This document shows, piece by piece, positions 40,701 through 50,643 of a stretch of DNA of 64,000 nt. The translations under genes were made by a program, and so were the position numbers. The stretch's first letter is position 1; every line of letters starts with the position of its first letter. The notes under the pieces are model-generated. The model was not told where the DNA came from. It saw only the letters and a list, made by a program, of their open reading frames with translations, and searched no databases. The DNA comes from Burkholderiales bacterium (lineage in GTDB: Bacteria > Pseudomonadota > Gammaproteobacteria > Burkholderiales > UBA6910), in NCBI GenBank assembly GCA_026005015.1, contig BPKG01000002.1, positions 186,001 to 250,000 of the forward strand, in the 5' to 3' direction.

Positions 40701-41177
40701 ATGGCGAAATGGAGACTCGCGAGCGCGCTGGCCGGCGTGGCGCTGTTGTGCGTAGCCGCCCCCGGTTGGGCCGAAAATCCGGCGCCGTATCCCGGCACGG
40801 TGACGGTGAAGTCGCCCTACGGCTTCGACGCGCTGGTGGCGCGGCTGGAAAAGGCCATCGCCGACCACGGCATGGGGCTCGTCGCCCAGGCGAGCGCCAG
40901 CCGGGGAGCGGCGGCGCGGGGCGTCAAGATTCCCGGCAACGCGGTGCTCATGGTGTTCCGCAACGACTACGCGGTGCGCATGCTGGAGGCGAGCGTCCCG
41001 GCGGGAATCGAGGCGCCCCTGCGGCTGTACGTGACGGAAAACGCCGACGGCACCGCGAGCCTCACCTACCGCCGGCCGAGTGCGGTTTTTGCCCCCTACG
41101 GCAATGCCAAACTGGACGCTCTGGCGAAAGAGCTGGACCCGATCTTCGAGAGAATTGTCACGGATGCCGCCCGCTGA
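40701..41177 (+). CDS. DUF302 domain periplasmic protein
   Basis: A 158-residue protein with a signal peptide (cleavage near GWAEN). The DUF302 fold is recognised from VKSPYGFDALVARLEKAIADHGMGLVAQ and the end of the domain at YGNAKLDALAKELDPIFERIV. DUF302 proteins are frequent near sulfur, copper or thiol-redox genes, but their role is not defined. Its 3' end overlaps the YeeE/YedE gene by 14 bases, so the two are coupled. Confidence 0.83.
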   Translation: MAKWRLASALAGVALLCVAAPGWAENPAPYPGTVTVKSPYGFDALVARLEKAIADHGMGLVAQASASRGAAARGVKIPGNAVLMVFRNDYAVRMLEASVPAGIEAPLRLYVTENADGTASLTYRRPSAVFAPYGNAKLDALAKELDPIFERIVTDAAR

Positions 41178-42345
41178 GGCGCGATCGGCGCGGCGCTCCG
41201 GCGCCGTCCCGCAACGGAAGGTGCTGGCGTGCGCCGCGGCGGCGATGGTGATCCTGACGGCGCTGACCGGTGCCGAGTCGCCGCGGCTCGCGCTGCTCTT
41301 CGCCATCGGCGCCCTCATCGGCGCCACTATGTACCACGCCCATTTCGGCTTCACCGGCGCCTACCGGCGGCTGCTCACCCGGGGCGAAGTGGACGGGGTG
41401 CAGGCGCAACTCGCGATGCTAGCCCTGGCGAGCGTTCTGTTCGCGCCGCTCCTCGAGGCCGGAAGCGTCCTCGGCCGGCCGGTCGCCGGCGCGGTGGCGC
41501 CGGCCGGCTGGCAGGTGGCGATCGGGGCCTTCCTCTTCGGCATCGGCATGCAGCTCGGGGGCGGCTGCGGCTCGGGCACCCTCTACACCGTGGGCGGGGG
41601 CAGCCTGCGCATGCTCTTCACCCTCGCCGCCTTCTGCGCGGGAGGCTTCTGGGCGAGCCTGCACATGGAGCACTGGGAGCGGCTTCCGGTGTGGGAATCG
41701 CGCAGCCTGGCGGAGCTCATGGGCTGGGCGCAAGCCCTGGCGCTCCAGCTCGCGGCGCTTGCCCTTCTCGCCGGGATCGCCGGGCGCTTCGGGCGCCGCC
41801 GGGCGCCGGCGCCGCCGGAGCGCTTCGGGTGGGAACGCCTCCTCGCGGGCCCCTGGCCCCTGGCGGCGGGGGCGGTGCTGCTCGCCCTCCTCAACGCCGC
41901 CACGCTGGCGGTGGCCGGGCACCCGTGGAGCATCACCTGGGCGTTCACTTTGTGGGGCGGCAAGGCGGCCATGCTGCTGGGCTGGGATCCCGAGGGCGAG
42001 CCTTTCTGGAACGCCCCGTTCCAGCGCGCCGCCCTGGAGTCGCCGCTGCTCTCCGACGTCACCTCGGTTATGGACATCGGCATGATAATCGGGGCGCTGG
42101 CCGCGGCGGGGGCTTCCGGTCGCTTCGCGCCGCGGCTGGCGATGCCGGCGGGGCTTCTCGCCGCGGCGGTGATCGGCGGGCTGCTGATGGGCTACGGCGC
42201 GCGCCTCGCCTACGGCTGCAACATCGGCGCCTTCTTCTCCGGGATCGCTTCCACGAGCCTCCACGGCTGGCTGTGGATCGCCGCGGCCCTGCCCGGCAAC
42301 TGGGTGGGTGTGAGGCTCCGGCCCTGGTTCGGCTTCAAGGACTGA
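41164..42345 (+). CDS. YeeE/YedE family sulfur transporter
   Basis: A 393-residue inner-membrane protein with about 10 helices. The Cys motifs of both repeats are visible: LGGGCGSGTLYTVGGG in the first half and AYGCNIGAFFSGI in the second. The family includes the thiosulfate importer TsuA; other members may carry other sulfur species. The ATG at 41164 overlaps the DUF302 stop. It ends 17 bases before the convergent dxs stop. Confidence 0.88.
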   Translation: MPPAEARSARRSGAVPQRKVLACAAAAMVILTALTGAESPRLALLFAIGALIGATMYHAHFGFTGAYRRLLTRGEVDGVQAQLAMLALASVLFAPLLEAGSVLGRPVAGAVAPAGWQVAIGAFLFGIGMQLGGGCGSGTLYTVGGGSLRMLFTLAAFCAGGFWASLHMEHWERLPVWESRSLAELMGWAQALALQLAALALLAGIAGRFGRRRAPAPPERFGWERLLAGPWPLAAGAVLLALLNAATLAVAGHPWSITWAFTLWGGKAAMLLGWDPEGEPFWNAPFQRAALESPLLSDVTSVMDIGMIIGALAAAGASGRFAPRLAMPAGLLAAAVIGGLLMGYGARLAYGCNIGAFFSGIASTSLHGWLWIAAALPGNWVGVRLRPWFGFKD

Positions 42346-42362
42346 GCCTTCCGGTCGCGCGA

Positions 42363-44273
42363 TCAGGCTACGTCCCGGCCGAGGGCGCCGCAGACGCGGC
42401 CTGCGGCCCAATCCCGCTGCAGGCGGCGGGTCACCGCCGTGGCGATGGACGCCGGGTCGAGCCCGGCGTCCGCAAGCGCCTCTTCCCGGCTCGCGTGCTC
42501 GATGAACCGGTCGGGCAACCCGAGATTGAGCACCCGGGTCTGCACCCCGTGCCGCGCTAGGCACTCGTTCACCGCGCTGCCCGCGCCGCCGGCTATCGCG
42601 TTTTCCTCCAGGGTGACGACGAGGGCGTGCCCCTCGGCGGCGGCGAGCACGGCGGCTTCGTCGAGCGGCTTCACGAAGCGCATGTTGATGAGCGTGGCGT
42701 CCATGGCTTCGGCCAGGGACGACACCGAGCCGAGGAGCGTGCCGAAGACCAGGAAGGCCACCTGCCGGCCTTCCCGCCGCACCTCGGCGCGGCCGATCGG
42801 AAGCGGCTTCATTTCCACGTCGAGCCCCACGCCGGTCACGTTTGCCCGGGGGTAGCGCACCGCGGCGGGCCCGTCCTGCAGGAAGCCGGTGTACAGCATG
42901 TGGCGCAGTTCGTTCTCGTCGGCGGGGGTCATGATCACCATCCCGGGGAGGCAGTTGAGGTACGTGAGATCGTAGCTGCCGTGATGGGTGGGGCCGTCCG
43001 GCCCGACCAGCCCGGCCCGGTCGATGGCGAACAAGACCGGTAGCTTCTGGATCACCACGTCGTGGATGAGCTGATCGTAGGCGCGCTGCAGGAACGTGGA
43101 GTAGATCGCCACCACGGGTTTCATCCCCTCGCACGCCAGCCCGGCCGCCAGCGTCACGCTGTGCTGCTCGGCGATGCCCACGTCGAAGTAGCGCTCGGGA
43201 AACTCCTTGGAGAAGCGCACGAGCCCCGAACCCTCGCGCATGGCGGGGGTGATGGCCACCAGGCGCGGATCGCGGGCGGCCATTTCGCACAGCCAGTCGC
43301 CGAACACGCTGGTATAGGTCGCGGCTCCTTTCGATCCCCCCGTTCCCAGCCCCACGGCCGGGTCGAACGGCACGACCCCGTGGTACTTCACCGGGTCGGC
43401 CTCCGCCGGCGGATAACCCTTGCCCTTGCGCGTGACCACGTGCAGCAGCCGGCGTCCCGGCAGCGCCCGCAGGTTGCGCAGCACTCGCACCAGGGCGTTG
43501 AGGTCGTGGCCGTCCACCGGGCCGAAGTAGCTGAAGCCCAGCTCCTCGAACAGCGCGCCCGGGACGACCATGGTCTTCAACTGCTTCTCCGCGCGTTGGG
43601 CCAGGTCCCACATGGCCGGCATTGCCTCCAGGACTTTGCGACCCCCTTTCTTCACCGTGGCGTAGGTGCGGCTCGAGAGGAGCCGCGCGAGGTAGTGGGA
43701 CAGCCCCCCGACGTTGGGCGAAATGGACATCTCGTTGTCGTTCAGCACCACCAGCAGATCCACGTCCAGGTTGCCGGCATGATCCAGCGCTTCGTACGCG
43801 AGCCCGGCCGTCATGCCGCCGTCGCCGATGACCGCCACGACCTTGCGGTCGGCTCCGGCGGCGCGCGATGCAAGCGCCATGCCAAGGGCTGCGCTGATGG
43901 ACGTGCTGCTATGGCCCGCCCCGAACGCGTCGTAGGGGCTCTCCTCGCGCCTCAAAAAGCCCGATAGACCGCCCTTGCGGCGAATGGTGTGGAGCCGGTC
44001 ACGGCGGCCGGTCAGGATCTTGTGGGGATAGCACTGGTGGCCCACGTCCCACACCAGCCGATCCTCGGGGGTGTCGAACACGTAGTGCAGGGCGATGGTC
44101 AGCTCCACCGTTCCCAGCCCGGCGGCGAAGTGGCCGCCGCAGCCCGCCACCGATTGCACCAAGAAGTGGCGCAGCTCCACCGCCAAGGGCGCTAGTTGCC
44201 TTTCCGGCAGTTGCCGGAGGTCGAGGGGGGAGTGGATCGATTCGAGCAGGGATGGCGGATCCTTTTTTATCAT
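42363..44273 (-). CDS. dxs: 1-deoxy-D-xylulose-5-phosphate synthase
   Basis: Thiamine-diphosphate enzyme for the first step of the MEP isoprenoid pathway, joining pyruvate and glyceraldehyde-3-phosphate. The 636-residue protein has [14 protein letters not shown], the ThDP/Mg motif [19 protein letters not shown] with a following NDNEMS, and the transketolase-like [15 protein letters not shown]. The ATG at 44273 follows GGAGG by nine bases. It is divergent from ispH and next to the hopanoid genes, so it may supply squalene precursors. Confidence 0.96.
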   Translation of the reverse strand: MIKKDPPSLLESIHSPLDLRQLPERQLAPLAVELRHFLVQSVAGCGGHFAAGLGTVELTIALHYVFDTPEDRLVWDVGHQCYPHKILTGRRDRLHTIRRKGGLSGFLRREESPYDAFGAGHSSTSISAALGMALASRAAGADRKVVAVIGDGGMTAGLAYEALDHAGNLDVDLLVVLNDNEMSISPNVGGLSHYLARLLSSRTYATVKKGGRKVLEAMPAMWDLAQRAEKQLKTMVVPGALFEELGFSYFGPVDGHDLNALVRVLRNLRALPGRRLLHVVTRKGKGYPPAEADPVKYHGVVPFDPAVGLGTGGSKGAATYTSVFGDWLCEMAARDPRLVAITPAMREGSGLVRFSKEFPERYFDVGIAEQHSVTLAAGLACEGMKPVVAIYSTFLQRAYDQLIHDVVIQKLPVLFAIDRAGLVGPDGPTHHGSYDLTYLNCLPGMVIMTPADENELRHMLYTGFLQDGPAAVRYPRANVTGVGLDVEMKPLPIGRAEVRREGRQVAFLVFGTLLGSVSSLAEAMDATLINMRFVKPLDEAAVLAAAEGHALVVTLEENAIAGGAGSAVNECLARHGVQTRVLNLGLPDRFIEHASREEALADAGLDPASIATAVTRRLQRDWAAGRVCGALGRDVA

Positions 44274-44587
44274 TTCCCGCATCCTCCACGCCAAGATTTC
44301 GGTAGGATAGCGCTGCGTCCGCGCGCGAGTCGCTTGCGAGCCGCCCCGTCCGGGGAACCCGGACCGGGATTTCGATAAAAAAGACCGGCCTGGAGACATT
44401 ATCCTGACATCGCCGGCACGGTGATCGCAGCGGAAGACAAGGTTGCGCGAGGCTTCTCTCCGCTTCGTGCTCCACCGGTAATAAAACGGCCGCAAGCCCG
44501 TCTTATTAGTCTATATTGTGAAACAGACCGTGCGGAATGACGCGAGCGCCGCCCGCGGGATCCACCGAGGAAGGAGAGGGAACCGGC
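44274..44587. other. Divergent dxs/ispH intergenic region
   Basis: A 314-base gap that must hold promoters for both directions. An AT-rich patch (TATATT at 44512-44517) is a possible -10 for ispH, about 70 bases before its start. No confident -35 or operator repeat was found. No additional coding frame with a ribosome site is apparent. Confidence 0.35.
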
Positions 44588-45547
44588 ATGGAGATCGTGC
44601 TTGCTCAGCCCCGCGGCTTCTGCGCCGGGGTGGTGAGGGCCATCGAGATCGTCGAGCTGGCTCTGGATGCCTACGGCCCCCCAGTCTACGTGTTCCACGA
44701 AATCGTCCACAACCGCTTCGTGGTCGAATCCCTGGAGCGGCGAGGCGCCGTTTTCGTCGAGCAACTGGACGGCATACCCGCGGGCGCGGTGACCATCTTC
44801 AGCGCCCATGGCGTGGCCGACACGGTGGTCGATCAGGCCCGACAAATGGGACTGCAAGTCATCGACGCCACGTGTCCCCTGGTCACCAAGGTGCACCTTC
44901 AGGCCCAGCGCTATGGGCGCCAGGGCTACGAGATCGTCATCATCGGCCATGCCGGGCACGAGGAGGTGGTCGGAACCATGGGTTCGGTGCGGGGGATCGT
45001 CCACCTCATCTCCAGCGTAGAGGATGCGGCGCGGCTCCAGGTGGCCGACCCGCGGCGGGTCGCCTACGTGACCCAGACCACCCTGAGCCTGGACGACACG
45101 CGGGAGATCATCGAAGCGCTCAAGCGCCGGTTCCCCGACATCCAGGGACCCGACCTGGACGATATCTGCTACGCCACGCAGAATCGGCAGAACGCCGTGC
45201 GCGCCCTGGCCCGGGAGGTGGACCTGCTACTGGTGGTGGGCGCGCGCAACAGCAGCAACTCCAACCGCCTGCGGGAAGTAGGGGAGCAGTGCGGGTTGGC
45301 GGCGCATTTGATCCAGGACGAGCGCGATCTCGATCCGCGGTGGCTCGAAGGCGTTCGGCGCGTGGGGGTGACGGCCGGCGCGTCGGCCCCCGAGGTGCTG
45401 GTGGAGCGGGTGTGCCACCGGCTGCGCACCCTTGGGGCCACCTCGATCCGCACCCTGGAAGGCGTTCGCGAGAATGTCACCTTCAGGCTTCCGGCCGGGC
45501 TGACCCGCGCCAGCGCCGGGTCCAGGACGGGCGAGCGGCAGGTCTGA
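44588..45547 (+). CDS. ispH: 4-hydroxy-3-methylbut-2-enyl diphosphate reductase
   Basis: The last MEP-pathway enzyme, which makes IPP and DMAPP with a [4Fe-4S] cluster. The 319-residue protein has all three cluster cysteines: Cys12 in PRGFCAGV, Cys96 in DATCPLV and Cys194 in DICYATQNR. The active-site Glu lies in the VTQTTLS neighbourhood. AAGGAGAGGG precedes ATG 44588. It ends seven bases before hpnH. Confidence 0.96.
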   Translation: MEIVLAQPRGFCAGVVRAIEIVELALDAYGPPVYVFHEIVHNRFVVESLERRGAVFVEQLDGIPAGAVTIFSAHGVADTVVDQARQMGLQVIDATCPLVTKVHLQAQRYGRQGYEIVIIGHAGHEEVVGTMGSVRGIVHLISSVEDAARLQVADPRRVAYVTQTTLSLDDTREIIEALKRRFPDIQGPDLDDICYATQNRQNAVRALAREVDLLLVVGARNSSNSNRLREVGEQCGLAAHLIQDERDLDPRWLEGVRRVGVTAGASAPEVLVERVCHRLRTLGATSIRTLEGVRENVTFRLPAGLTRASAGSRTGERQV

Positions 45548-45554
45548 CACGCCC

Positions 45555-46652
45555 ATGGGATTGCCGCTGCGCCAGATCCTCCGCGTCGGGCTCTACATCG
45601 CCGGGCAACGGCTGCGCGGACGCACCCGCTACCCGGTGGTGCTCATGCTGGAACCCCTTTTCCGCTGCAACCTGGCCTGCGCCGGCTGCGGCAAGATCGA
45701 CTACCCCGAGCCCATCCTGAACAGACAGTTGAGCGTGGAAGAGTGCCTGGCAGCGGTGGACGAATGCGGGGCGCCGGTGGTCTCCATCCCCGGGGGCGAG
45801 CCGCTGATCCACAAGGACATCGCCCGGATCGTGGCCGGGATCGTCCGGCGCAAGAAGTTCGTCTATCTGTGCACCAATGCGCTGCTGCTGAGGAAGCGCA
45901 TGCGCGAGTTCGCCCCGTCGCCCTATCTCGTGTTTTCCATCCATCTGGACGGACTGCGGGAGCGGCACGACGCATCGGTCTGCCGCGAGGGCGTTTTCGA
46001 CAAGGCGGTAGAAGCCGCCCGGCTTGCCCTGGCGCGCGGCTTCCGCGTGACCTTCAACTGCACCCTGTTCCGCGACGAGGACCCGGCCGAGGTGGCGCGG
46101 TTTCTCGATTTCGCGCGCGACCTGGGGGTCGAGGGCGTCACCATCAGCCCCGGCTACAGCTACCAGCACGCGCCGCGCCAGGACATCTTCCTGCGCCGCA
46201 ACGCAGCCAAGCGACTGTTCCGCTCGATCTTCGCCCTCGGCAAGGGGCGCGGCTGGCGCTTCAGCCAGTCGAGCCTATACCTCGATTTTCTCGCTGGCAA
46301 CCAGCCGTACCAGTGCACGCCCTGGGGCAACCCGACGCGCAACGTTTTCGGCTGGCAGCGGCCCTGTTACTTGCTGGTGGACGAGGGGTACGCTCCCACC
46401 TTCAAGGCGCTGATGGAGGAGACCGACTGGGACCGCTACGGGGTGGGGCGCAACCCGAAGTGCGCGGACTGCATGGTGCACTGCGGGTTCGAGCCGACGG
46501 CGGTGAACGACGCGTTTTCCCGTCCATGGAAAGCCCTGTACGCGCGGCTCCGGGGCCCGCGCACCGACGGTCCCATGGCCCCCGAGCTGCCCGTGGTCTA
46601 CGACGATCTGGGGCAGGCCGAAGGGGCCGCAGCGCGGGTGGCGCTCAAATGA
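45555..46652 (+). CDS. hpnH: Hopanoid biosynthesis radical SAM protein HpnH
   Basis: Adds adenosine to the hopane (diploptene) side chain to form adenosylhopane, the first step of extended hopanoid synthesis. The 365-residue protein has the radical SAM cluster motif CNLACAGC (Cys38, 42, 45) and a SPASM-like C-terminal region with CADCMVHCGFEP. The order ispH-hpnH-hpnB is coupled, with an ATGA overlap to hpnB. Confidence 0.95.
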   Translation: MGLPLRQILRVGLYIAGQRLRGRTRYPVVLMLEPLFRCNLACAGCGKIDYPEPILNRQLSVEECLAAVDECGAPVVSIPGGEPLIHKDIARIVAGIVRRKKFVYLCTNALLLRKRMREFAPSPYLVFSIHLDGLRERHDASVCREGVFDKAVEAARLALARGFRVTFNCTLFRDEDPAEVARFLDFARDLGVEGVTISPGYSYQHAPRQDIFLRRNAAKRLFRSIFALGKGRGWRFSQSSLYLDFLAGNQPYQCTPWGNPTRNVFGWQRPCYLLVDEGYAPTFKALMEETDWDRYGVGRNPKCADCMVHCGFEPTAVNDAFSRPWKALYARLRGPRTDGPMAPELPVVYDDLGQAEGAAARVALK

Positions 46653-47809
46653 CGGGGTGGCTGCTGGCGGCGTTGCCCGGTTTCGTACTGTGGACCGGGC
46701 TGCTCCTCTTGCCGTGGCGGCCGTGGAGCATCCGCGAAAGGCTGGACGCCGAGGAGTCGAGCTCCGAGGAAGATCTGAGCGAGGTCACGGCGCTGGTTCC
46801 GGCGCGCAACGAGGCGCGGGCCCTGGCGGTGACCCTTCCCGCCCTGGCCGCCCAGGGGCGGGGCCTGCGCATCGTCCTGGTGGATGATCAGTCGGAGGAC
46901 GGCACGGCGGAGGCGGCCCTCGCCACCGGCGTTCCGGGACTGACCGTGGTGCGCGGGTCGCCGACGCCCCCCGGCTGGGCGGGCAAGGTCTGGGCTCTCG
47001 CCCAGGGCTTTGCCCGGGTGCGCACCCGGTTGACCCTGCTCGCCGACGCCGACATCGCCCTGTCGCCGGGGCTCGTAGCCGCGCTGCGTGGAAAGCTCGA
47101 GCGGGAACACCTGATGCTCGTTTCCTTAACGGCGGAATCGCCGATGCGGGGCTTCTGGGAAAAGCTGCTCGCGCCCGCCTTTGTCTATTTCTTCAAGCTG
47201 CTCTATCCGTTCGCTCTGTCCAACAATGCCCAGTCGCGGCGCGTCGCGGCCGCCGCCGGTGGCTGCGTGCTGGTGGACACCTGGGCGTTGCGGCTCATCG
47301 GGGGGTTCACGGCGATTCGCTCGGCGCTGATCGACGACTGCGCCCTCGCCCGCGCGTTCAAGGAGTGCAGCTTCCCCACCTGGATCGGCCTCACCCACTC
47401 CGCAGTGAGCGTGCGTCCCTGGCGCGGCCTCGCCGGCATCTGGAACGCGGTGGCGCGCTACGCCTTCGAGCAGCTCCGGCACTCGACCGTGCTGCTCGCT
47501 CTGTTGAGCGCTGTCTTCCTGCTCGCATTCGTCGCTCCGCCGGCGGTGGCGCTCGCCGCGCCGCATGCGCTGGCGAAGGCGCTGGCCCTGGCTGCCATGG
47601 TGGCCATGGCCGCCTCGTACATCCCGACCCTGCTGTACTACGGGCGCTCGCCCCTGTGGGCGGCGGCGCTGCCGCTGATCGGGGTGCTCTACCTGGGAAT
47701 GACCTGGACCTCGGCCTGGCGGCACTGGCGCGGCGCCGGGGTCCAATGGAAGGGGCGTAGCTACTCCCAGGCGAGCGCGGGCGTTACGCCCCCGGGACGA
47801 GCGGGATGA
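46649..47809 (+). CDS. hpnB: Hopanoid-associated glycosyltransferase HpnB
   Basis: A GT2-family membrane protein, 386 residues. The GT-A domain shows TALVPARNEARAL, VLVDDQSEDGTAE and LADADIAL, with the later acidic pair in LIDDCALARAF. Several C-terminal helices follow, ending in MTWTSAWRHWRGAGVQWKGR. HpnB proteins are tied to hopanoid loci, though the exact acceptor is not settled. The ATG at 46649 overlaps the hpnH stop. Confidence 0.93.
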   Translation: MTGWLLAALPGFVLWTGLLLLPWRPWSIRERLDAEESSSEEDLSEVTALVPARNEARALAVTLPALAAQGRGLRIVLVDDQSEDGTAEAALATGVPGLTVVRGSPTPPGWAGKVWALAQGFARVRTRLTLLADADIALSPGLVAALRGKLEREHLMLVSLTAESPMRGFWEKLLAPAFVYFFKLLYPFALSNNAQSRRVAAAAGGCVLVDTWALRLIGGFTAIRSALIDDCALARAFKECSFPTWIGLTHSAVSVRPWRGLAGIWNAVARYAFEQLRHSTVLLALLSAVFLLAFVAPPAVALAAPHALAKALALAAMVAMAASYIPTLLYYGRSPLWAAALPLIGVLYLGMTWTSAWRHWRGAGVQWKGRSYSQASAGVTPPGRAG

Positions 47810-47970
47810 CAAGCGCCGGCCCACCCGATCTGGAGCACCAGGACCGGATCCTGGAAAAGGTGTCGCGCACCTTCGCCCTCACCATCCCCGGGCTGCCCCG
47901 GCCGGTGCCCGCCGTCGGCGGCGTGGGGGAGCCGGCGGGCTCCGGGGGGACTGCCGCCGTCGCGGAATGA
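47806..47970 (+). pseudogene. Squalene/phytoene synthase stub (N-terminal fragment)
   Basis: A 54-codon frame that starts at the hpnB stop (ATGA). Its residues about 12-31, around RILEKVSRTFALTIPGLP, match the opening helix of squalene synthases of the HpnC/HpnD family. The following residues (GGVGEPAGSGGTAAVAE) are unrelated. The normal next motif, with NAYLLCRI and the DTIED metal site, is missing. No catalytic function is possible. It looks like a deletion scar at the place where a squalene synthase gene once stood before shc. Confidence 0.68.
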
Positions 47971-47991
47971 CGTTCCCGTCCAGGGAGGCGT

Positions 47992-49936
47992 ATGGGACAC
48001 GTTGATCTCAAATCCAGGCTGGACTTGATTTCCCCCGCGGCCGCCGAGCAGGCCCGGAGACTTTCGGCGGCCATCGAGCGCGCCCGCGACGCGCTGCTCG
48101 CGCGCCAGCACCCGGAGGGCTACTGGTGCTTCGAGCTGGAGGCGGACTGCACCATTCCCGCCGAGTACATCTGCATGATGCACTTCCTCGGCGAGGTGGA
48201 CGAGGCGCTGCAGGCGAGGCTGGCCGCCTACCTGCGCAGCCGCCAGCAGGAGGACGGCGGCTGGCCCCTCTACCCGGGGGGCGGGCTGGATCTGAGCTGC
48301 ACGGTGAAGGCCTACTACGCCCTCAAGCTCGCGGGAGACGCGCCCGGCGAGGGGCACATGCGCCGGGCCCGGGAGGCGATCATCGCGCGGGGCGGCGCCT
48401 CCCGCAGCAACGTGTTCACCCGCTACCTGCTGGCCATGTTCGGGCAGGTGCCGTGGCGCGCGGTGCCCTTCCTGCCGGTGGAGATCATGCTGCTGCCCCG
48501 CTGGTTTCCGTTTCACCTGAGCAAGGTCTCCTACTGGTCCCGTACCGTCATGGTGCCCCTGGCGATCCTCTATTCCCTGCGGGCGCGGGCCCGCAACCCG
48601 AAAGGCATCCATGTGCGGGAGCTGTTCACCGTCGATCCGGAGAAGGAGCGCGATTATTTCCCGGTACGCTCCCGGCTAAACGGGCTCTTCCTCCGCCTCG
48701 AGCGGACGGTGCGGCTGCTGGAGCCTTTGATTCCGGGCAGGGTGCGCCGGGCGGCGATCGCGCGGGCGGAACGCTGGATCGTCGAGCGGCTCAACGGGGA
48801 GGGGGGGCTGGGCGCGATCTTCCCCGCCATGGTCAACACCCTCGAGGCCTTCAGAGTGCTCGGGTATCCCCGGGAACATCCCCTCTGCCGCACTGCCCGT
48901 AGAGCCATCGACAAGCTGCTCGTGGTTCGCGACGACTCAGCCTATTGCCAGCCCTGCGTGTCTCCGGTCTGGGACACGGCTCTGGCGGTGCTGGCCCTGC
49001 TGGAGGAAGGCAGCGAGCCGGGGCGCCGGGCGGCGCGCAAGGCCCTCGACTGGCTGGAGGCGCGCCAGTTGCTGGACGCCGCCGGGCGACTGGCGCGAAT
49101 CGAGGCCGGACTTGCCAGGAGGCGGCTGGCCGTTCCAGTTCCGCAACGATCACTACCCCGATCTGGACGATACCGCGGTCGTGGCCTGGGCGATGCGGCG
49201 TGCCGATGCGGCCCGCTATGGCGTCGCCATTGAGCGGGCCGCCCGGTGGATTTGCGGCATGCAATCGCGCAACGGGGGCTTCGCCGCTTTCGACGCCGAT
49301 AATACTCATGATTACCTGCTGGAGATCCCCTTCGCCGATCACGGCGCTTTGCTGGACCCGCCCACCGCCGACGTGTCGGCCCGCTGCGCCACCTTGCTCG
49401 CCCTTCTGAAGAAGGACCCGGAGCACGCCCGCGCCCTCGAGCGCTGCACCGCCTACCTGCTCGGCGAGCAGGAGTCGGATGGATCCTGGTTCGGCCGCTG
49501 GGGCACGAACTACATCTACGGCACCTGGTCGGCGGCCATGGCGCTGGAGCAGAGTGCCGATCCCCGGGCCCGGGAGGCGCTCCAGCGGGGGGCGGCCTGG
49601 CTCAAACGGGTGCAGCGGCCGGACGGCGGGTGGGGCGAGACCAACGACAGTTACGCCGACCCGAGCCTCGCCGGCCGGGCCAGCCGCAGCACGGCGTTCC
49701 AGACCGCCTGGGCCGTGCTCGGGCTTCTAGCGGCCGGGGAGACCGGGGCGCCTGAGTTGTGGCGCGGCGTGGAATACCTGCTGCGCACCCAGGAAAGCGA
49801 CGGGCGCTGGGACGATCCGGAGTTCACCGCGCCGGGCTTTCCCCGGGTGTTCTACCTCAAGTACCACGGCTACAGCGTCTACTTCCCCTTGTGGGCGTTG
49901 GCCCGGGCAAAGAGCGTCCTCGCCCCATGGGGATGA
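47992..49936 (+). CDS. shc: Squalene-hopene cyclase (one-base frameshift)
   Basis: Cyclises squalene to hopene. The first 365 codons include the N-terminal QW-type repeats (QQEDGGWPLYPGGGLD). After an apparent extra G in the GGG run at 49084-49086 the correct frame continues with DWRESRPDLPGGGWPFQF, then HYPDLDDTAVVAWAM, with the conserved DDTA catalytic Asp motif. QW repeats such as QRPDGGWGETNDSY follow. Corrected length is about 647 residues, normal for the family. GGGAGG precedes ATG 47992. It ends in an ATGA overlap with hpnG. Assembly error is more likely than loss, since all motifs are intact. Confidence 0.9.
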
Positions 49937-50643
49937 GGGTGGACGTGGTGGCGGCCTTGCACGCCGAAGGCCGGTGTCTACTATCGAGAAGGTGCGCCCA
50001 CGCGCCGGCGGAGGAGGCATCGGTCCGGGTGAGGATCGCCGGCGCCGGTCCCGGAAACGCCGAGCGGGCGGCCCGGGCCGCGGTGGCCGCCGGCGCCCGA
50101 GCCCTTCTGAGCTGGGGTTTCGCGGGGGCGCTCGATCCGCGTCTGCGCTCCGGAGCGATCGTCCTTCCGTCGGTGGTGATCGCTGCCGACGGGGAGCGCT
50201 TTCCCGTGGACGCCGAGTGGCACCGGCGGCTGCTGGCCAGCCTGGCGCCGCGGTTGCAAGTGAGCACGGAGCCAATCGGCGAGGCGCTGCGCCCGCTGCG
50301 AGGGGCTGGCGCCAAGGCCGCCCACCGCGGGGCGTCCGCCGTGGCGGCGGTGGACATGGAGTCTGCGGCCATCGCCCGGGTCGCCCGGGAGGCGGGGATC
50401 CCCTTCGCCGCGGTGCGGGCCGTCACCGACACGGTGAGCCGGAGCGTTCCGGGAAGCGCCCTGGCCGCGCTGGGTCCCGGAGGGGCCTTGCAGCCGAAAG
50501 CCCTGCTGCTCGCCCTCGCCCGCCGTCCCCGGGAGCTGCCCGCCCTGGCGGCCCTCGTTCCCGGCTTCCTCCTCGCTCGACGGGCGTTGCGGCGCGCGAG
50601 CCTGGCCGCCGGCGCGTCCGGCGCCCTCGTGCCGCCCTCATGA
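49933..50643 (+). CDS. hpnG: Hopanoid-associated phosphorylase HpnG
   Basis: Removes adenine from adenosylhopane to give ribosylhopane or its phosphate, the step after HpnH. The 236-residue nucleoside phosphorylase-fold protein has SWGFAGALDPRLRSGAIVLP and the VDMESAAIARVAREAG motif carrying the substrate-binding Glu. It is translationally coupled to shc before it and hpnA after it (ATGA at both ends). Confidence 0.92.
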   Translation: MRVDVVAALHAEGRCLLSRRCAHAPAEEASVRVRIAGAGPGNAERAARAAVAAGARALLSWGFAGALDPRLRSGAIVLPSVVIAADGERFPVDAEWHRRLLASLAPRLQVSTEPIGEALRPLRGAGAKAAHRGASAVAAVDMESAAIARVAREAGIPFAAVRAVTDTVSRSVPGSALAALGPGGALQPKALLLALARRPRELPALAALVPGFLLARRALRRASLAAGASGALVPPS

